A DNA stretch of 26,154 nt from an uncultured Solobacterium sp. (GCA_900543035.1 UQPV01000038.1:1-26154), one strand, 5' to 3'. Counted from the stretch's first letter, positions 7,316 through 14,892 are shown. Numbers and translations are program-made. Notes: generated by a model from the letters alone, not told the origin.

Positions 7316-7903
7316 ATGAAGATGATCAGATTGGAAGGAATGCTGCTGAAGAAGCCGCTCCTCATCCTGCTGCTGATGAGCGCTGCGCTCATTCCCGCAG
7401 TCTCGCTGCTGGCCGGCGTCGTTTCGGTGGAAGCGCGGTATCTGATCACGTCCGCAGTGTTTGTCCTGCTGATGGCCGCTGCCCTCCTCAGAAGGGCGCT
7501 GTATGTGGAAGCGCATCACCGCATGGAGCCCTTCATGCCGGTCGATGTGCGCTGGCATATCTGCTTTCAAAGCGGGCTGATCCTGCTGCAGGCCTTGTGG
7601 GTCGCCTTGATGCTCTGCGCGTTTCGCTTATGTCCGCCGCTGCAGATCGAAGAGGAAACACTGATCCGCTGCGCATTGATCACGGCGGTCTTCATCGTTC
7701 CTCAGCTGGGCTGGATGATGAACGGCTATCTGCACATCACTAAGACGCTTCATATCTATATCCTCGATATCGCGATCTCGGCCATCGCGGGCATACGGAT
7801 GATCATGGCCGATCTTCGCGCCAGCATGCTCCTCACGGTGTTCATCCTGGTGCCTGGCTGCGTCTATGTGCTGATCGCACTGTACAAGATGATCAGGAGG
7901 TGA
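7316..7903 (+). CDS. Integral membrane protein, probable ABC permease subunit
   Basis: This encodes 195 residues with about five to six hydrophobic segments (about 14–36, 40–60, 84–104, 118–138, 145–163 and 170–190). I do not recognise a named family. Its position 7 bases after the ATPase gene, with a GAGGGGGTGAGG ribosome site, and directly before a second membrane protein of the same size, supports a role as half of the membrane part of the transporter. No periplasmic domain or signal peptide is visible. Confidence 0.78.
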   Translation: MKMIRLEGMLLKKPLLILLLMSAALIPAVSLLAGVVSVEARYLITSAVFVLLMAAALLRRALYVEAHHRMEPFMPVDVRWHICFQSGLILLQALWVALMLCAFRLCPPLQIEEETLIRCALITAVFIVPQLGWMMNGYLHITKTLHIYILDIAISAIAGIRMIMADLRASMLLTVFILVPGCVYVLIALYKMIRR

Positions 7904-7907
7904 TCGC

Positions 7908-8510
7908 ATGAAGAAGATCGTTGGCTTCCATCTGCGCAGCATGCAGGGAACGCTGATCTGCATTCTCATTCTGTGGGCGATGATCTTGATCGGATATGTC
8001 ATGGAGAGAGCGACATTGCCCGATCATGCCGGCTTCTTCGTCTGGCTGGCCGCATCGATGGAAGTGATCGTGGTCCTGGCGGAAATGGAGACGATGCTGT
8101 ATGGCCCGCCTTGCCGCACGATGTTCCTGCTTCCCTTTTCCCGGCGTCAGATCGTTTCGGCGCTGCTGATGACAAAAGGGCTGCTTGCGGGAGCGCAGAC
8201 CCTCGTGCAGTCTATCGCGCTGCTGTGCTTTCGCGAACCGGTTGCGCATCTGGTGAGCATCGCGGCGCTCGGCTGCTTCACGTATCTGTGCAGCGTGCTG
8301 TACTTCCTTGCGGTATCGATCCAGCGCGAAAGCACATGGGGGAAGGGCATCCTGCTGCGCGCAGTGTTCATCTTGTTTTGCCTGGCGCTGGGCGCTGCGC
8401 TGTTTTTGGGATGGACAGCTCTGCCTGTGGCCATCGCGCTGACGATCATCCTGCTTGGGACAGACATCGCGCTCAGCGTGCGGCTGATCAAACGGGCTTC
8501 CGCATGCTGA
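7908..8510 (+). CDS. Integral membrane protein, probable ABC-2-type permease subunit
   Basis: This encodes 200 residues with about six hydrophobic segments. A short cytoplasmic stretch PFSRRQIVSALLMTKGL resembles the coupling region of ABC-2 permeases (typically 'LPISRKQIVLSK'), which supports contact with the ATPase. The start follows an AGGAGG that overlaps the end of the preceding gene, so translation is coupled. The gene ends the operon and is followed by a hairpin terminator. Exact function and substrate are unknown. Confidence 0.78.
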   Translation: MKKIVGFHLRSMQGTLICILILWAMILIGYVMERATLPDHAGFFVWLAASMEVIVVLAEMETMLYGPPCRTMFLLPFSRRQIVSALLMTKGLLAGAQTLVQSIALLCFREPVAHLVSIAALGCFTYLCSVLYFLAVSIQRESTWGKGILLRAVFILFCLALGAALFLGWTALPVAIALTIILLGTDIALSVRLIKRASAC

Positions 8511-8517
8511 GGAAGAC

Positions 8518-8555
8518 GCATGCCCGCCGTCCGCATGGACAGCGGGCATGTTTTA
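8518..8555 (+). terminator. Hairpin terminator of the GntR–ABC operon
   Basis: A long stem, CATGCCCGC (8519–8527) with GCGGGCATG (8542–8550), is extended by GTCC/GGAC around a GCAT loop and followed by TTTT. The same bases contain the -35 of the next promoter. Confidence 0.75.
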
Positions 8556-8564
8556 CGCTACAAT
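8536..8564 (+). promoter_or_regulatory. Promoter of the rRNA methyltransferase gene
   Basis: -35 TGGACA (8536–8541) and -10 TACAAT (8559–8564) are spaced by 17 bp. The -35 lies in the loop and descending arm of the preceding terminator. Confidence 0.7.
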
Positions 8565-8593
8565 GGTCGAAGAGGAAAGAGAGGAAGATGTTT

Positions 8594-9376
8594 ATGCTGC
8601 GCTGTCCCAACTGCCATGCTGAGCTGAAAAGAGAAGGAAAGTCATTCCGCTGCCGAAATGGGCACATCTTCGATGTGGCCAGACAGGGCTATGTCAATCT
8701 GCTCGTCAACGCGCGCAGGGAGACCGGAGACAATAAGGAGATGGTGAGCGCCCGCACCGCCTTTCTCGAACAGGGCCATTACCGCTGCCTGCGCGACGCG
8801 CTGTGTGAGATCATCCGTTCTCTGCCGGTGCAGGTCATCGCGGACTGCGGCTGCGGGGAAGGGTATTACACCCAGGCGGCCGCAGAAGAGGGGAAGGACG
8901 TCTATGCGTTCGACATGAGCAAATACGCGCTGATGAAATGTGCGCGGCGCCATCCGGCCATCCATGCCTTTGCGGCCAGCATCTATGATCTGCCATTAGA
9001 TGAAGCATGTGCCGACATGGTGATGAGCATCTTTGCGCCCTTTGGCGCAGATGAGTTCTTGCGGGTGCTCAAGCCGGGCGGATATGTGCTCAAAGTGGAG
9101 CCTGCGCACGATCATCTGCTGGAGATGAAGCAGGTGCTGTATGATCAGGTCTATGAAAACCGCGAAGCGCCCCAGGCGTATGCGGGGCTCACGCTGCGCA
9201 GCGAGCAGGTGATCCGCGATCGGATCATCGTGCAGGGGCAGCAGATGATCCATGCCCTCTTTCAGATGACCCCGTATTTCTATCGTTCGCCCAAAGCGGG
9301 AGCGAAACGGCTGCGTGCGCTGGAAGAGCTGGATACGCGCATCAGTTTTCGGCTTGCGCTGTATCAAAAACAATAG
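8594..9376 (+). CDS. 23S rRNA (guanine-N1)-methyltransferase, RlmA family
   Basis: This encodes 260 residues. An N-terminal zinc-binding domain has C4, C7, C20 and H24 (CPNC … CRNGH), followed by a Rossmann-type methyltransferase domain with the SAM-binding motif VIADCGCGEGYYT at 81–93 and an acidic FDMSK strand end. The family methylates N1 of a guanine in 23S rRNA hairpin 35; in Gram-positives the relative RlmA(II)/TlrB methylates G748 and affects tylosin resistance, while RlmA(I) methylates G745. I cannot tell which from sequence alone. ATG 8594 has GAGG 9 bases upstream; ATG 8588, two codons earlier, would be too close to that site. The gene is monocistronic and precedes ffh. Confidence 0.88.
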   Translation: MLRCPNCHAELKREGKSFRCRNGHIFDVARQGYVNLLVNARRETGDNKEMVSARTAFLEQGHYRCLRDALCEIIRSLPVQVIADCGCGEGYYTQAAAEEGKDVYAFDMSKYALMKCARRHPAIHAFAASIYDLPLDEACADMVMSIFAPFGADEFLRVLKPGGYVLKVEPAHDHLLEMKQVLYDQVYENREAPQAYAGLTLRSEQVIRDRIIVQGQQMIHALFQMTPYFYRSPKAGAKRLRALEELDTRISFRLALYQKQ

Positions 9377-9393
9377 CCGGATAAACAGAACTG

Positions 9394-9402
9394 TGTTATA
9401 CT
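9394..9402 (+). promoter_or_regulatory. Extended -10 promoter of ffh
   Basis: TG-T-TATACT lies 28 bases before the ffh start codon, with no recognisable -35. Confidence 0.5.
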
Positions 9403-9429
9403 GGAACGGTGTGAAATGAGGTGTATCAG

Positions 9430-10851
9430 ATGGCTTTTGAATCCTTAACCGAACGGATGAGTCAGGCGTTCAAGAACCTGACCGGTCAGGGAAAGCTGAC
9501 AGAGAAAAACATGAACGACATGCTGAAGGAAGTGCGGATGTCATTGCTGGAAGCAGACGTCAACTATAAGGTGGTCAAGGACTTCATCGCCCGGGTCAAG
9601 GAACAGGCGCTGGGCGAGACGGTCATGAAATCACTCAACCCCAGCCAGATGGTCGTCAAGATCGTCCATGATGAGATCACCGATCTGCTGGGAACGGAAG
9701 AGACAGAGATCCATTATCAGAAGAACGGCATCACGACGGTGATGATGGTCGGTCTGCAGGGTACTGGTAAGACGACGGCCAGCGCGAAGATCGCCAACCT
9801 GATGAAGAAGAAGCAGGGACGCCGGCCGCTGCTGGTTGCCTGCGACGTCATTCGTCCGGCCGCGATCGAACAGCTGCAGACGCTGGGTAAGAGCATCGGC
9901 GTGGAAGTGTTCACGCTGGGCGTGGAGACCGGCGCCTTGGAAACAGCCAAGCGCGCAATGTCGTATGCGAAGGAACAGGGCTATGACACCGTCCTCTTCG
10001 ATACCGCGGGCCGTCTGCATATCGATGAAGAACTGATGCAGGAGCTCGGCGACATCAAGGCGTTCCTGCATCCGGATGAGATCCTGCTGACCGTGGATGC
10101 GATGACCGGTCAGGATATCGTGAATGTGGCGCAGAGCTTCCATGATCAGCTCGATGTCAGCGGGCTCGTGCTGACCAAGCTCGACGGCGACTCCCGCGGC
10201 GGCGGCATTTTGTCCGTGCGCGCGATCACCAATGTCCCGGTCATGTTCGTCGGTCTGGGTGAGAAGATCGACGATCTCGATGTGTTCCACCCCAGCCGGA
10301 TGGCAGACCGCATCCTGGGCATGGGCGATGTGCTGACGCTGATCGAGCAGGCGCAGGACAAGATGGACATGGAGGCGTCCAAGAAGACCGCGGACCGCCT
10401 GATGCAGGGAACCTTCACCCTGGATGACATGCTCGTGCAGTATCAGCAGATCAAGAAGATGGGTTCGCTGGGGGGCATGATGAAGATGATCCCGGGCCTC
10501 AACAAGATGGCCGGCCAGATCGACGATGTGCGCGCAGAGGGCACCATCCGCAAGAGCGAGGCGATCATCCAGAGCATGACGCCGTATGAGCGTGAGAATC
10601 CCAAGTGTCTGAAGGCATCGCGCAAGAACCGCATCGCCAAGGGCAGCGGAACCAGCGTGGCGGATGTCAACCGCATGCTCACGCAGTTTGAGAAGATGCA
10701 GCAGATGATGAAGATGATGGGCGGCATGGGCGGCGGCCGGATGCCCAACATGGCTGCGCTCAAAGGCCTGAGCGGCATGGGCGGAGGAATGCCCGGCGCC
10801 AGCAAGCATGCCGGATCCAAGAAGGCGAAGAAGAAACGCAAGAAGAGATAA
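9430..10851 (+). CDS. ffh: Signal recognition particle protein Ffh
   Basis: This encodes a 473-aa SRP54-type GTPase that binds signal sequences with the SRP RNA and hands ribosomes to FtsY at the membrane. The N domain is at about residues 1–90. The G domain has GLQGTGKTT (108–116), a DTAGRLH motif and TKLDGD. The C-terminal M domain is rich in methionine and glycine (MMKMMGGMGGGRMP) and ends in a Lys-rich tail KKAKKKRKKR. ATG 9430 follows GAGGTG by 7 bases. In many Firmicutes ylxM precedes ffh and rpsP follows; here ylxM is absent and a PadR–DUF2812 pair separates ffh from rpsP. Confidence 0.97.
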   Translation: MAFESLTERMSQAFKNLTGQGKLTEKNMNDMLKEVRMSLLEADVNYKVVKDFIARVKEQALGETVMKSLNPSQMVVKIVHDEITDLLGTEETEIHYQKNGITTVMMVGLQGTGKTTASAKIANLMKKKQGRRPLLVACDVIRPAAIEQLQTLGKSIGVEVFTLGVETGALETAKRAMSYAKEQGYDTVLFDTAGRLHIDEELMQELGDIKAFLHPDEILLTVDAMTGQDIVNVAQSFHDQLDVSGLVLTKLDGDSRGGGILSVRAITNVPVMFVGLGEKIDDLDVFHPSRMADRILGMGDVLTLIEQAQDKMDMEASKKTADRLMQGTFTLDDMLVQYQQIKKMGSLGGMMKMIPGLNKMAGQIDDVRAEGTIRKSEAIIQSMTPYERENPKCLKASRKNRIAKGSGTSVADVNRMLTQFEKMQQMMKMMGGMGGGRMPNMAALKGLSGMGGGMPGASKHAGSKKAKKKRKKR

Positions 10852-10861
10852 GACGATCATG

Positions 10862-10892
10862 AAAAAAAGACGGCAGCGGCGGCCGTCTTTTC
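10862..10892. terminator. Bidirectional terminator between ffh and the DUF2812 gene
   Basis: A perfect 10-bp stem (10865–10874 with 10882–10891) has A-rich upstream and T-rich downstream flanks, so it can end transcription from both convergent genes. Confidence 0.85.
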
Positions 10893-10897
10893 GTTTG

Positions 10898-12118
10898 CTA
10901 ACGCGCCATCTCATGAATGAGCGCGAGCAGCTCTGATTCCGTGTATCCCTGTTTACCGCGCTGATCATGCACATAGAGGGCACGGTCCTCCTGGATGAGG
11001 AGCACTGCGCGGCCCAGGCGCAGCGTTCCGCCGTTTGCGGCCGAGATGGCATCCGGGATCGTGGTGTCGGGCAGATAGATGTCCGTTTCCTGCATGCGCC
11101 GCTCATAGCGCATCGGATAGCGCTCCAGCAGATAGCTCTGCGCTGCCGGCAGCAGGAAAGGCTCTTTGAGCGCGATATAGTCGAAAGACAGTTCATCGGA
11201 TCCGCCGCGGACATGATGCAGCAGCGCGCTTTGCCTGTCTTGGATGTCATCGAACGCCATGCCCTGCACGATGGCGGGGCTGGCCTGCGTATCCAAAGGC
11301 GCGACCGCTGTGCAGAGCAGGGCGCTCAAGGGGATGAGGAGCACGATGGCGAGCGCGGCCGCATATCCCCATGTCCGCGAAGGGGCCATGCTGCTGATCT
11401 GCGCGAACAAGATGCTCAGCAAGGTCAGGACCGCGCCTTCGACGATCAGTGCGGAGATGATGGACGCGCTGCCGGTAAATGCCCAGACGCAGCACAGCAT
11501 GGCTGTGATCAGTCCCATCAGCACGATGAGCCATCCCCAGGGGCGAAGGCGGATCGAGCGCCATGAGGAAGCGCGCTTCTTTCGCTGAAAGAAGAACGCA
11601 GCCAGGACGAGCCCGCTCAGCAAGGCGAAGAGGTATGCGCCCAGCGCAAAGGTGTCGCTCAGCAGCATGAGGCGGGGAGCAGGCTGGCAAAGCGGGATGA
11701 GGAGAAGCAGAAGGAGGAGCGCGCATGGGGCATAGACACGAAAGAAGCGTTCCTCCCGCAGCGCCTTTTCCATGGCTGCGGCCTCGGTCTGCGCATCGCT
11801 GAAGACTTCTGCAGCGCCCTTTTCGCTGCGATAGATCATGAGGCAGCGGAAAGCAGTCACAAACGTATATCCCATCTCTTCATACAGGTCGATCTGCTTT
11901 TGCGCCGAGATACCGATATAGCGGGGCGCATTGAGCATCGCTGCATCATCGTTGAAGCCGATATGCCAGCTGCAAGGGTCCATCGCGCTCTCATACAGCA
12001 GGTAGAAGCTTCCGATCCGCTTCAGGTCCCATCCTCGCTCAGACATCTGATCCAGGTGTTCCTTCAGCAGCAGCCGTTCATTCGCTCTGACGTTGGCGAT
12101 CTCCAGTTTCCATTTCAT
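10898..12118 (-). CDS. DUF2812 membrane protein
   Basis: This encodes 406 residues. The N-terminal part (about 1–110; NERLLLKEHLDQMSERGWDL, FYLLYE, then EEMGYTFV) matches the DUF2812 pattern, a domain commonly encoded beside PadR regulators. About five hydrophobic segments follow (roughly 130–145, 153–177, 193–215, 220–240 and 250–272), then a soluble C-terminal domain of about 130 residues. DUF2812 has no established biochemical function. The gene start overlaps the 3' end of the PadR gene by 41 bases, so the two are translated from one mRNA; the site before ATG is weak, suggesting translational coupling. The protein probably sits in the membrane under control of the PadR repressor. Confidence 0.85.
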   Translation of the reverse strand: MKWKLEIANVRANERLLLKEHLDQMSERGWDLKRIGSFYLLYESAMDPCSWHIGFNDDAAMLNAPRYIGISAQKQIDLYEEMGYTFVTAFRCLMIYRSEKGAAEVFSDAQTEAAAMEKALREERFFRVYAPCALLLLLLLIPLCQPAPRLMLLSDTFALGAYLFALLSGLVLAAFFFQRKKRASSWRSIRLRPWGWLIVLMGLITAMLCCVWAFTGSASIISALIVEGAVLTLLSILFAQISSMAPSRTWGYAAALAIVLLIPLSALLCTAVAPLDTQASPAIVQGMAFDDIQDRQSALLHHVRGGSDELSFDYIALKEPFLLPAAQSYLLERYPMRYERRMQETDIYLPDTTIPDAISAANGGTLRLGRAVLLIQEDRALYVHDQRGKQGYTESELLALIHEMAR

Positions 12119-12428
12119 CTTCTGTCGCAGCTTTCTCTGTATCGGCGATCATTTGCAGCAGCCTGCGGTATTCATCCAGCAGCAGCTGGATGCCTGCCTC
12201 GCTGATGCGATAGCTGCGTTTCCTCCCTTCGCGTCTGGTTTCTACGATGATCCCCTCTTCTTCAAACTGGGCGAGCAGCGCATAAAGCGTGCCGGGCCCA
12301 AGGACGACGCGGTGCGCAGTGAGCGTATCCACCGCTTCGGCGATCTCTGCTCCGCAGCGTTCCTTCCGCAGCACCAGGAGCACATAATACATCTGTTCGC
12401 TCAGCGTCCCGAGCTTTTTTCTGGCCAT
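12078..12428 (-). CDS. PadR family transcriptional regulator
   Basis: This encodes 116 residues with a winged helix at about 8–85 (MYYVLLVLRKERCGAEIAEA, GPGTLYALLAQFEEEGII and the wing RREGRKRSYRIS), followed by a C-terminal helix for dimer formation. The GTLYALL and RSYRIS motifs are hallmarks of small PadR proteins, usually autorepressors of a membrane-protein or transporter gene. The start follows an AAGGAGG site. Two palindromes in its promoter region (see operator entries) support autorepression. The ligand is unknown. The last 41 bases overlap the DUF2812 gene. Confidence 0.92.
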   Translation of the reverse strand: MARKKLGTLSEQMYYVLLVLRKERCGAEIAEAVDTLTAHRVVLGPGTLYALLAQFEEEGIIVETRREGRKRSYRISEAGIQLLLDEYRRLLQMIADTEKAATEDEMETGDRQRQSE

Positions 12429-12445
12429 GTCCTCCCTCCTTTATC

Positions 12446-12459
12446 GAATATCGATATTC
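12446..12459. promoter_or_regulatory. Palindromic operator near the PadR start
   Basis: GAATATCGATATTC is a perfect 14-bp palindrome, 12 bases downstream of the -10 and 17 bases before the PadR ATG (minus strand), a typical repressor position. Confidence 0.65.
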
Positions 12460-12470
12460 TTTGTACCTTC

Positions 12471-12498
12471 ATTATAACATCGATCATCGATAATGCAA
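12471..12498 (-). promoter_or_regulatory. PadR promoter with operator in its spacer
   Basis: On the minus strand -10 is TATAAT (12471–12476) and -35 is TTGCAT (12493–12498) with a 16-bp spacer. The spacer carries ATCGATGATCGAT (12479–12491), a near-palindrome sharing ATCGAT with the downstream operator. Confidence 0.7.
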
Positions 12499-12535
12499 CA
12501 GGCAAAACAAAGAAACAAGTGTTAAGTAAAAATAC

Positions 12536-12563
12536 TTGACACCTCGGTTTTCTCTGCTATAAT
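12536..12563 (+). promoter_or_regulatory. Promoter of rpsP
   Basis: Perfect -35 TTGACA (12536–12541), 16-bp spacer and perfect extended -10 TGC-TATAAT (12558–12563) make this the strongest promoter in the window, as fits a ribosomal protein operon. Confidence 0.92.
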
Positions 12564-12594
12564 GTCAGGGTATGAATTGCAGGAGGAATTTGAA

Positions 12595-12864
12595 ATGGTA
12601 AAACTGAGACTGAAGAGAATGGGTAAGAAAGGCGCACCTTTCTATCGTATCGTGGCAGCTGACAGCCACTTCCCGCGGGATGGACGTTTCATCGAGGCGA
12701 TCGGTACGTATGATCCGACCAGACATCCGTCCGCGATCACGCTGGACGCAGAGCTGGCCATCAAATGGCTGAAGAACGGCGCGCAGCCTTCTGACACAGT
12801 TCGCAGCATTCTGTCAAAAGAAGGCGTACTGAAGCGTCTGCACGAAGAAAAGAACGCCAAGTAA
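12595..12864 (+). CDS. rpsP: 30S ribosomal protein S16
   Basis: This encodes 89 residues with the family pattern [38 protein letters not shown] and [20 protein letters not shown]16 binds 16S rRNA and is needed for 30S assembly. ATG 12595 lies 8 bases after AGGAGG; an upstream in-frame ATG overlaps the -10 element and cannot be used. It heads the conserved rpsP–khpA–rimM–trmD–rplS order. Confidence 0.97.
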   Translation: MVKLRLKRMGKKGAPFYRIVAADSHFPRDGRFIEAIGTYDPTRHPSAITLDAELAIKWLKNGAQPSDTVRSILSKEGVLKRLHEEKNAK

Positions 12865-12865
12865 G

Positions 12866-13111
12866 ATGGATTACGAGAAAGTGCTGCTTGATCTGATCAG
12901 ACCGATCGTTGACGACAAGAACACGGTTTCCGTGAAGCAGATGGAGAGTCTCGACGAGAACGAGATCCTGCTGTATGTGTATGCCGACAACGATGATGTT
13001 GCCCGTCTGATCGGACGCCGGGGGATCATGGCAGGCTCGATCCGGCAGATGATGTCGGTCGCTGCCCGCAATGAGCGCCGCCATGTGACGATCAAGTTTG
13101 AAGCATATTAA
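12866..13111 (+). CDS. khpA: KH-domain RNA-binding protein KhpA
   Basis: This encodes 81 residues forming a single KH domain with the GXXG-type loop GRRG in VARLIGRRGIMAGSIRQMM (about residues 47–65). KhpA, formerly YlqC, works with KhpB as an RNA-binding pair affecting cell size and RNA regulation in streptococci. The gene starts one base after the rpsP stop. No strong ribosome site is visible, so translation is probably coupled to rpsP. A terminator-like hairpin starts within its stop codon. Confidence 0.93.
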   Translation: MDYEKVLLDLIRPIVDDKNTVSVKQMESLDENEILLYVYADNDDVARLIGRRGIMAGSIRQMMSVAARNERRHVTIKFEAY

Positions 13112-13138
13112 AAAGGATGCAGGCCGCATCCTTTTTTT
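13110..13138 (+). terminator. Hairpin with T-run between khpA and rimM
   Basis: An 11-bp stem (13110–13120 with 13126–13136) and a seven-T run (13132–13138) begin in the khpA stop codon. It looks like a full intrinsic terminator and may set a higher level of rpsP–khpA than of rimM–trmD through partial read-through. Confidence 0.75.
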
Positions 13139-13162
13139 GGAAAGAGGAAGGGAGGCACTGAC

Positions 13163-13666
13163 GTGGAAACGGTAAAGATCGGAAAGATCGTGAACACGCA
13201 TGGGCTGAAGGGGGAACTGAAGATCATCCCCTCCACCCATTTCATCGAGGAGCGCTTCGGAAAGGGCGCTTCCATCCTGATCCGCAAGGACAGCGTGCAT
13301 GTGCATGCCAAGGTAGAGCGCATGCGCGCTGACCGCGGCATGGTCTATGTCGTGCTGGAAGGATTGAACGACATCAATGCGGTGGAGATCTATAAAGGGT
13401 GCGATGTGTTTGTCGACAAGGCTGATCTGCATGCGCTCGATGAGGATGAAGTCTACTATTCGCAGCTGATGGATTGCGAGGTATATACGCGGGATGCGGT
13501 GTATGTCGGCCGTGTCGTCGATGTGATCGAGACCGGCGCCAATGCCGTGCTGCGCGTGCAGCGCGAATCAGACAGCGTGCTGATCCCGTATGTAAAGGCC
13601 GTGGTCACCGCTGTGGACGTGGAAGAAAAGCGCATCGAGATCGAAGCGATGGAAGGATTGCTATGA
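13163..13666 (+). CDS. rimM: 16S rRNA processing protein RimM
   Basis: This encodes 167 residues that assist maturation of the 30S head through binding to S19 and 16S rRNA. The N-terminal RimM domain starts KIGKIVNTHGLKGELKI; a PRC-barrel domain follows (about 92–165; DEDEVYYSQLMDCEVYT, LIPYVKAVVTAVDVEEKRI). The start is GTG with GGGAGG upstream. It overlaps trmD by ATGA, so the two are translationally coupled. No promoter is visible between the khpA hairpin and this gene, so transcription probably comes by read-through from rpsP. Confidence 0.96.
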   Translation: METVKIGKIVNTHGLKGELKIIPSTHFIEERFGKGASILIRKDSVHVHAKVERMRADRGMVYVVLEGLNDINAVEIYKGCDVFVDKADLHALDEDEVYYSQLMDCEVYTRDAVYVGRVVDVIETGANAVLRVQRESDSVLIPYVKAVVTAVDVEEKRIEIEAMEGLL

Positions 13667-14403
13667 AGATCACGGTGATCACCATATTTCCGGAGTTCTT
13701 CGCGTCCTTCACCAGCACCAGCATCATCAAGCGGGCCATCGAGTCGGGAAGGGTGGAATTCGAGACCGTGGACTTTCGCACGTTCACCCTGGACCGTCAC
13801 CGCCATGTGGATGATACGCCTTATGGCGGGGGACAGGGGATGGTGCTTTCGCCCCAGCCCATCGCTGATGCGCTGCGCGCGATCAGACAGCCGAATTCCC
13901 ATGTGGTCATGATGACTCCGCAGGGGAGGACCTTTGATCAGCAGCAGGCGCGCAGGCTGTCTGCCAAGGAGCATCTGATCTTCTTGTGCGGGCACTATGA
14001 AGGCTTTGATGAGCGCATCCGCTCCTTTGCGGATGAAGAGATCAGCATCGGCGATTATGTGCTGACCGGCGGAGAGCCTGCCGCGATGGTCGTCTGCGAC
14101 GCGGTCATCCGCCTGCAGGATGGCGTCATCCTGGAACAGTCCCACGCGGATGATTCGTTTTCCGACGGTCTGCTGGAGCATCCGCAGTACACCAAGCCGG
14201 CCCAGTTTGAGGGGATGGGCGTCCCGGACGTGCTGCTCAGCGGACATCATGCCAATATCCGCCGCTGGCGGCTGAAGCAGTCGCTGGAGCGCACGCTGCA
14301 GCGCAGGCCCGATCTGCTGGAAGAGCGGGCATTCAGCGAGGAGGAGCTGAGCCTGATCGACGAATTATGCCTTGAACGATCAAAAAACATTTGCGGTGAG
14401 TAA
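13663..14403 (+). CDS. trmD: tRNA (guanine-N1)-methyltransferase TrmD
   Basis: This encodes a 246-aa SPOUT enzyme making m1G37 in tRNA, which prevents +1 frameshifting. The start MKITVITIFPEFF, the PYGGGQGMV loop, the knot motifs CGHYEGFDERI (from about 109) and IGDYVLTGGE (from 129), and the C-terminal RRPDLL are typical, and the length is normal. The ATG overlaps the RimM stop. The -35 of the rplS promoter lies inside the last codons. Confidence 0.97.
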   Translation: MKITVITIFPEFFASFTSTSIIKRAIESGRVEFETVDFRTFTLDRHRHVDDTPYGGGQGMVLSPQPIADALRAIRQPNSHVVMMTPQGRTFDQQQARRLSAKEHLIFLCGHYEGFDERIRSFADEEISIGDYVLTGGEPAAMVVCDAVIRLQDGVILEQSHADDSFSDGLLEHPQYTKPAQFEGMGVPDVLLSGHHANIRRWRLKQSLERTLQRRPDLLEERAFSEEELSLIDELCLERSKNICGE

Positions 14404-14419
14404 AAATATGTGTTATTAT
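14391..14419 (+). promoter_or_regulatory. Promoter of rplS
   Basis: -35 TTGCGG (14391–14396, within trmD) and extended -10 TGT-TATTAT (14414–14419) are spaced by 17 bp. Transcription would start near 14425, right at the leader described next. Confidence 0.75.
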
Positions 14420-14424
14420 TTTGT

Positions 14425-14480
14425 GGCCTGAGTGGCCGAGGTTCCGCTGATCATCATGATGAATGAACCCAACGAAGAGA
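14425..14480 (+). ncRNA. Candidate L19 leader RNA
   Basis: The rplS leader starts with GGCC-TGAGT-GGCC (14425–14437) and then pairs GGTTC (14440–14444) with GAACC (14465–14469) around a segment containing the palindrome TCATCATGATGA. A short structured L19 leader is known in Firmicutes upstream of rplS. Position, length and pairing agree, but I could not align it to a model. Confidence 0.6.
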
Positions 14481-14502
14481 TAGAAAAGGAGACGTCATTA
14501 AC

Positions 14503-14850
14503 ATGAACATGAATTTAGTCAACGAAGTGACCAGATCACAGCTCAACCCGAACGTGCCTTTCTTCAAATCAGGAAGCACTGTCCGTGTACACGTCAAGAT
14601 CAAGGAGGGCGACAAGTCCCGTATCCAGGTATTCGAAGGTGTCGTTGTCGCAAAGAAGGGCGGCGGCATCGCTGAGACGTTCACCGTGCGCAAGATCTCC
14701 AATCAGATCGGCGTAGAGAGAACGTTCCCGCTGCATTCTCCGATCATCGACAAGATCGAAGTCATCCGTAAGGGTAAGGTAAGAAGAAACAAGCTGACTT
14801 ACCTGCGCAACCGTTCCGGAAAGGCAGCGCGTATCAAGGAAATCCGCTAA
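14503..14850 (+). CDS. rplS: 50S ribosomal protein L19
   Basis: This encodes 115 residues with the family pattern: [40 protein letters not shown] and [16 protein letters not shown], ending in a basic tail. L19 lies at the 30S–50S interface and helps form an intersubunit bridge. AAGGAG at 14486–14491 is 11 bases before ATG 14503; ATG 14509 would be 17 away. It has its own promoter, leader and terminator within the larger gene cluster. Confidence 0.97.
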   Translation: MNMNLVNEVTRSQLNPNVPFFKSGSTVRVHVKIKEGDKSRIQVFEGVVVAKKGGGIAETFTVRKISNQIGVERTFPLHSPIIDKIEVIRKGKVRRNKLTYLRNRSGKAARIKEIR

Positions 14851-14854
14851 GAGA

Positions 14855-14892
14855 GAGAAGGGGCTCTATCACTTTGCCCCTTTTCTTTTTTT
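14855..14892 (+). terminator. Intrinsic terminator of rplS
   Basis: A G-rich/C-rich stem (about 14856–14864 with 14876–14884) is followed by a T-rich tract TTTTCTTTTTTT. Confidence 0.8.

Noticed and set aside
7973..8593. An upstream extension of the rRNA methyltransferase frame
   Set aside because: It overlaps the second membrane protein gene in another frame and crosses a terminator and promoter; the family begins with the zinc domain at 8594.
9631..11250. A 539-codon minus-strand frame covering ffh and the DUF2812 3' part
   Set aside because: It is antisense to Ffh and out of frame with DUF2812; it also crosses the bidirectional terminator.
14425..14480. A tRNA-like element before rplS
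   Set aside because: The GTGGCC…GGTTC bases hint at a tRNA, but there is no acceptor stem or anticodon arm; the L19 leader explanation fits better.
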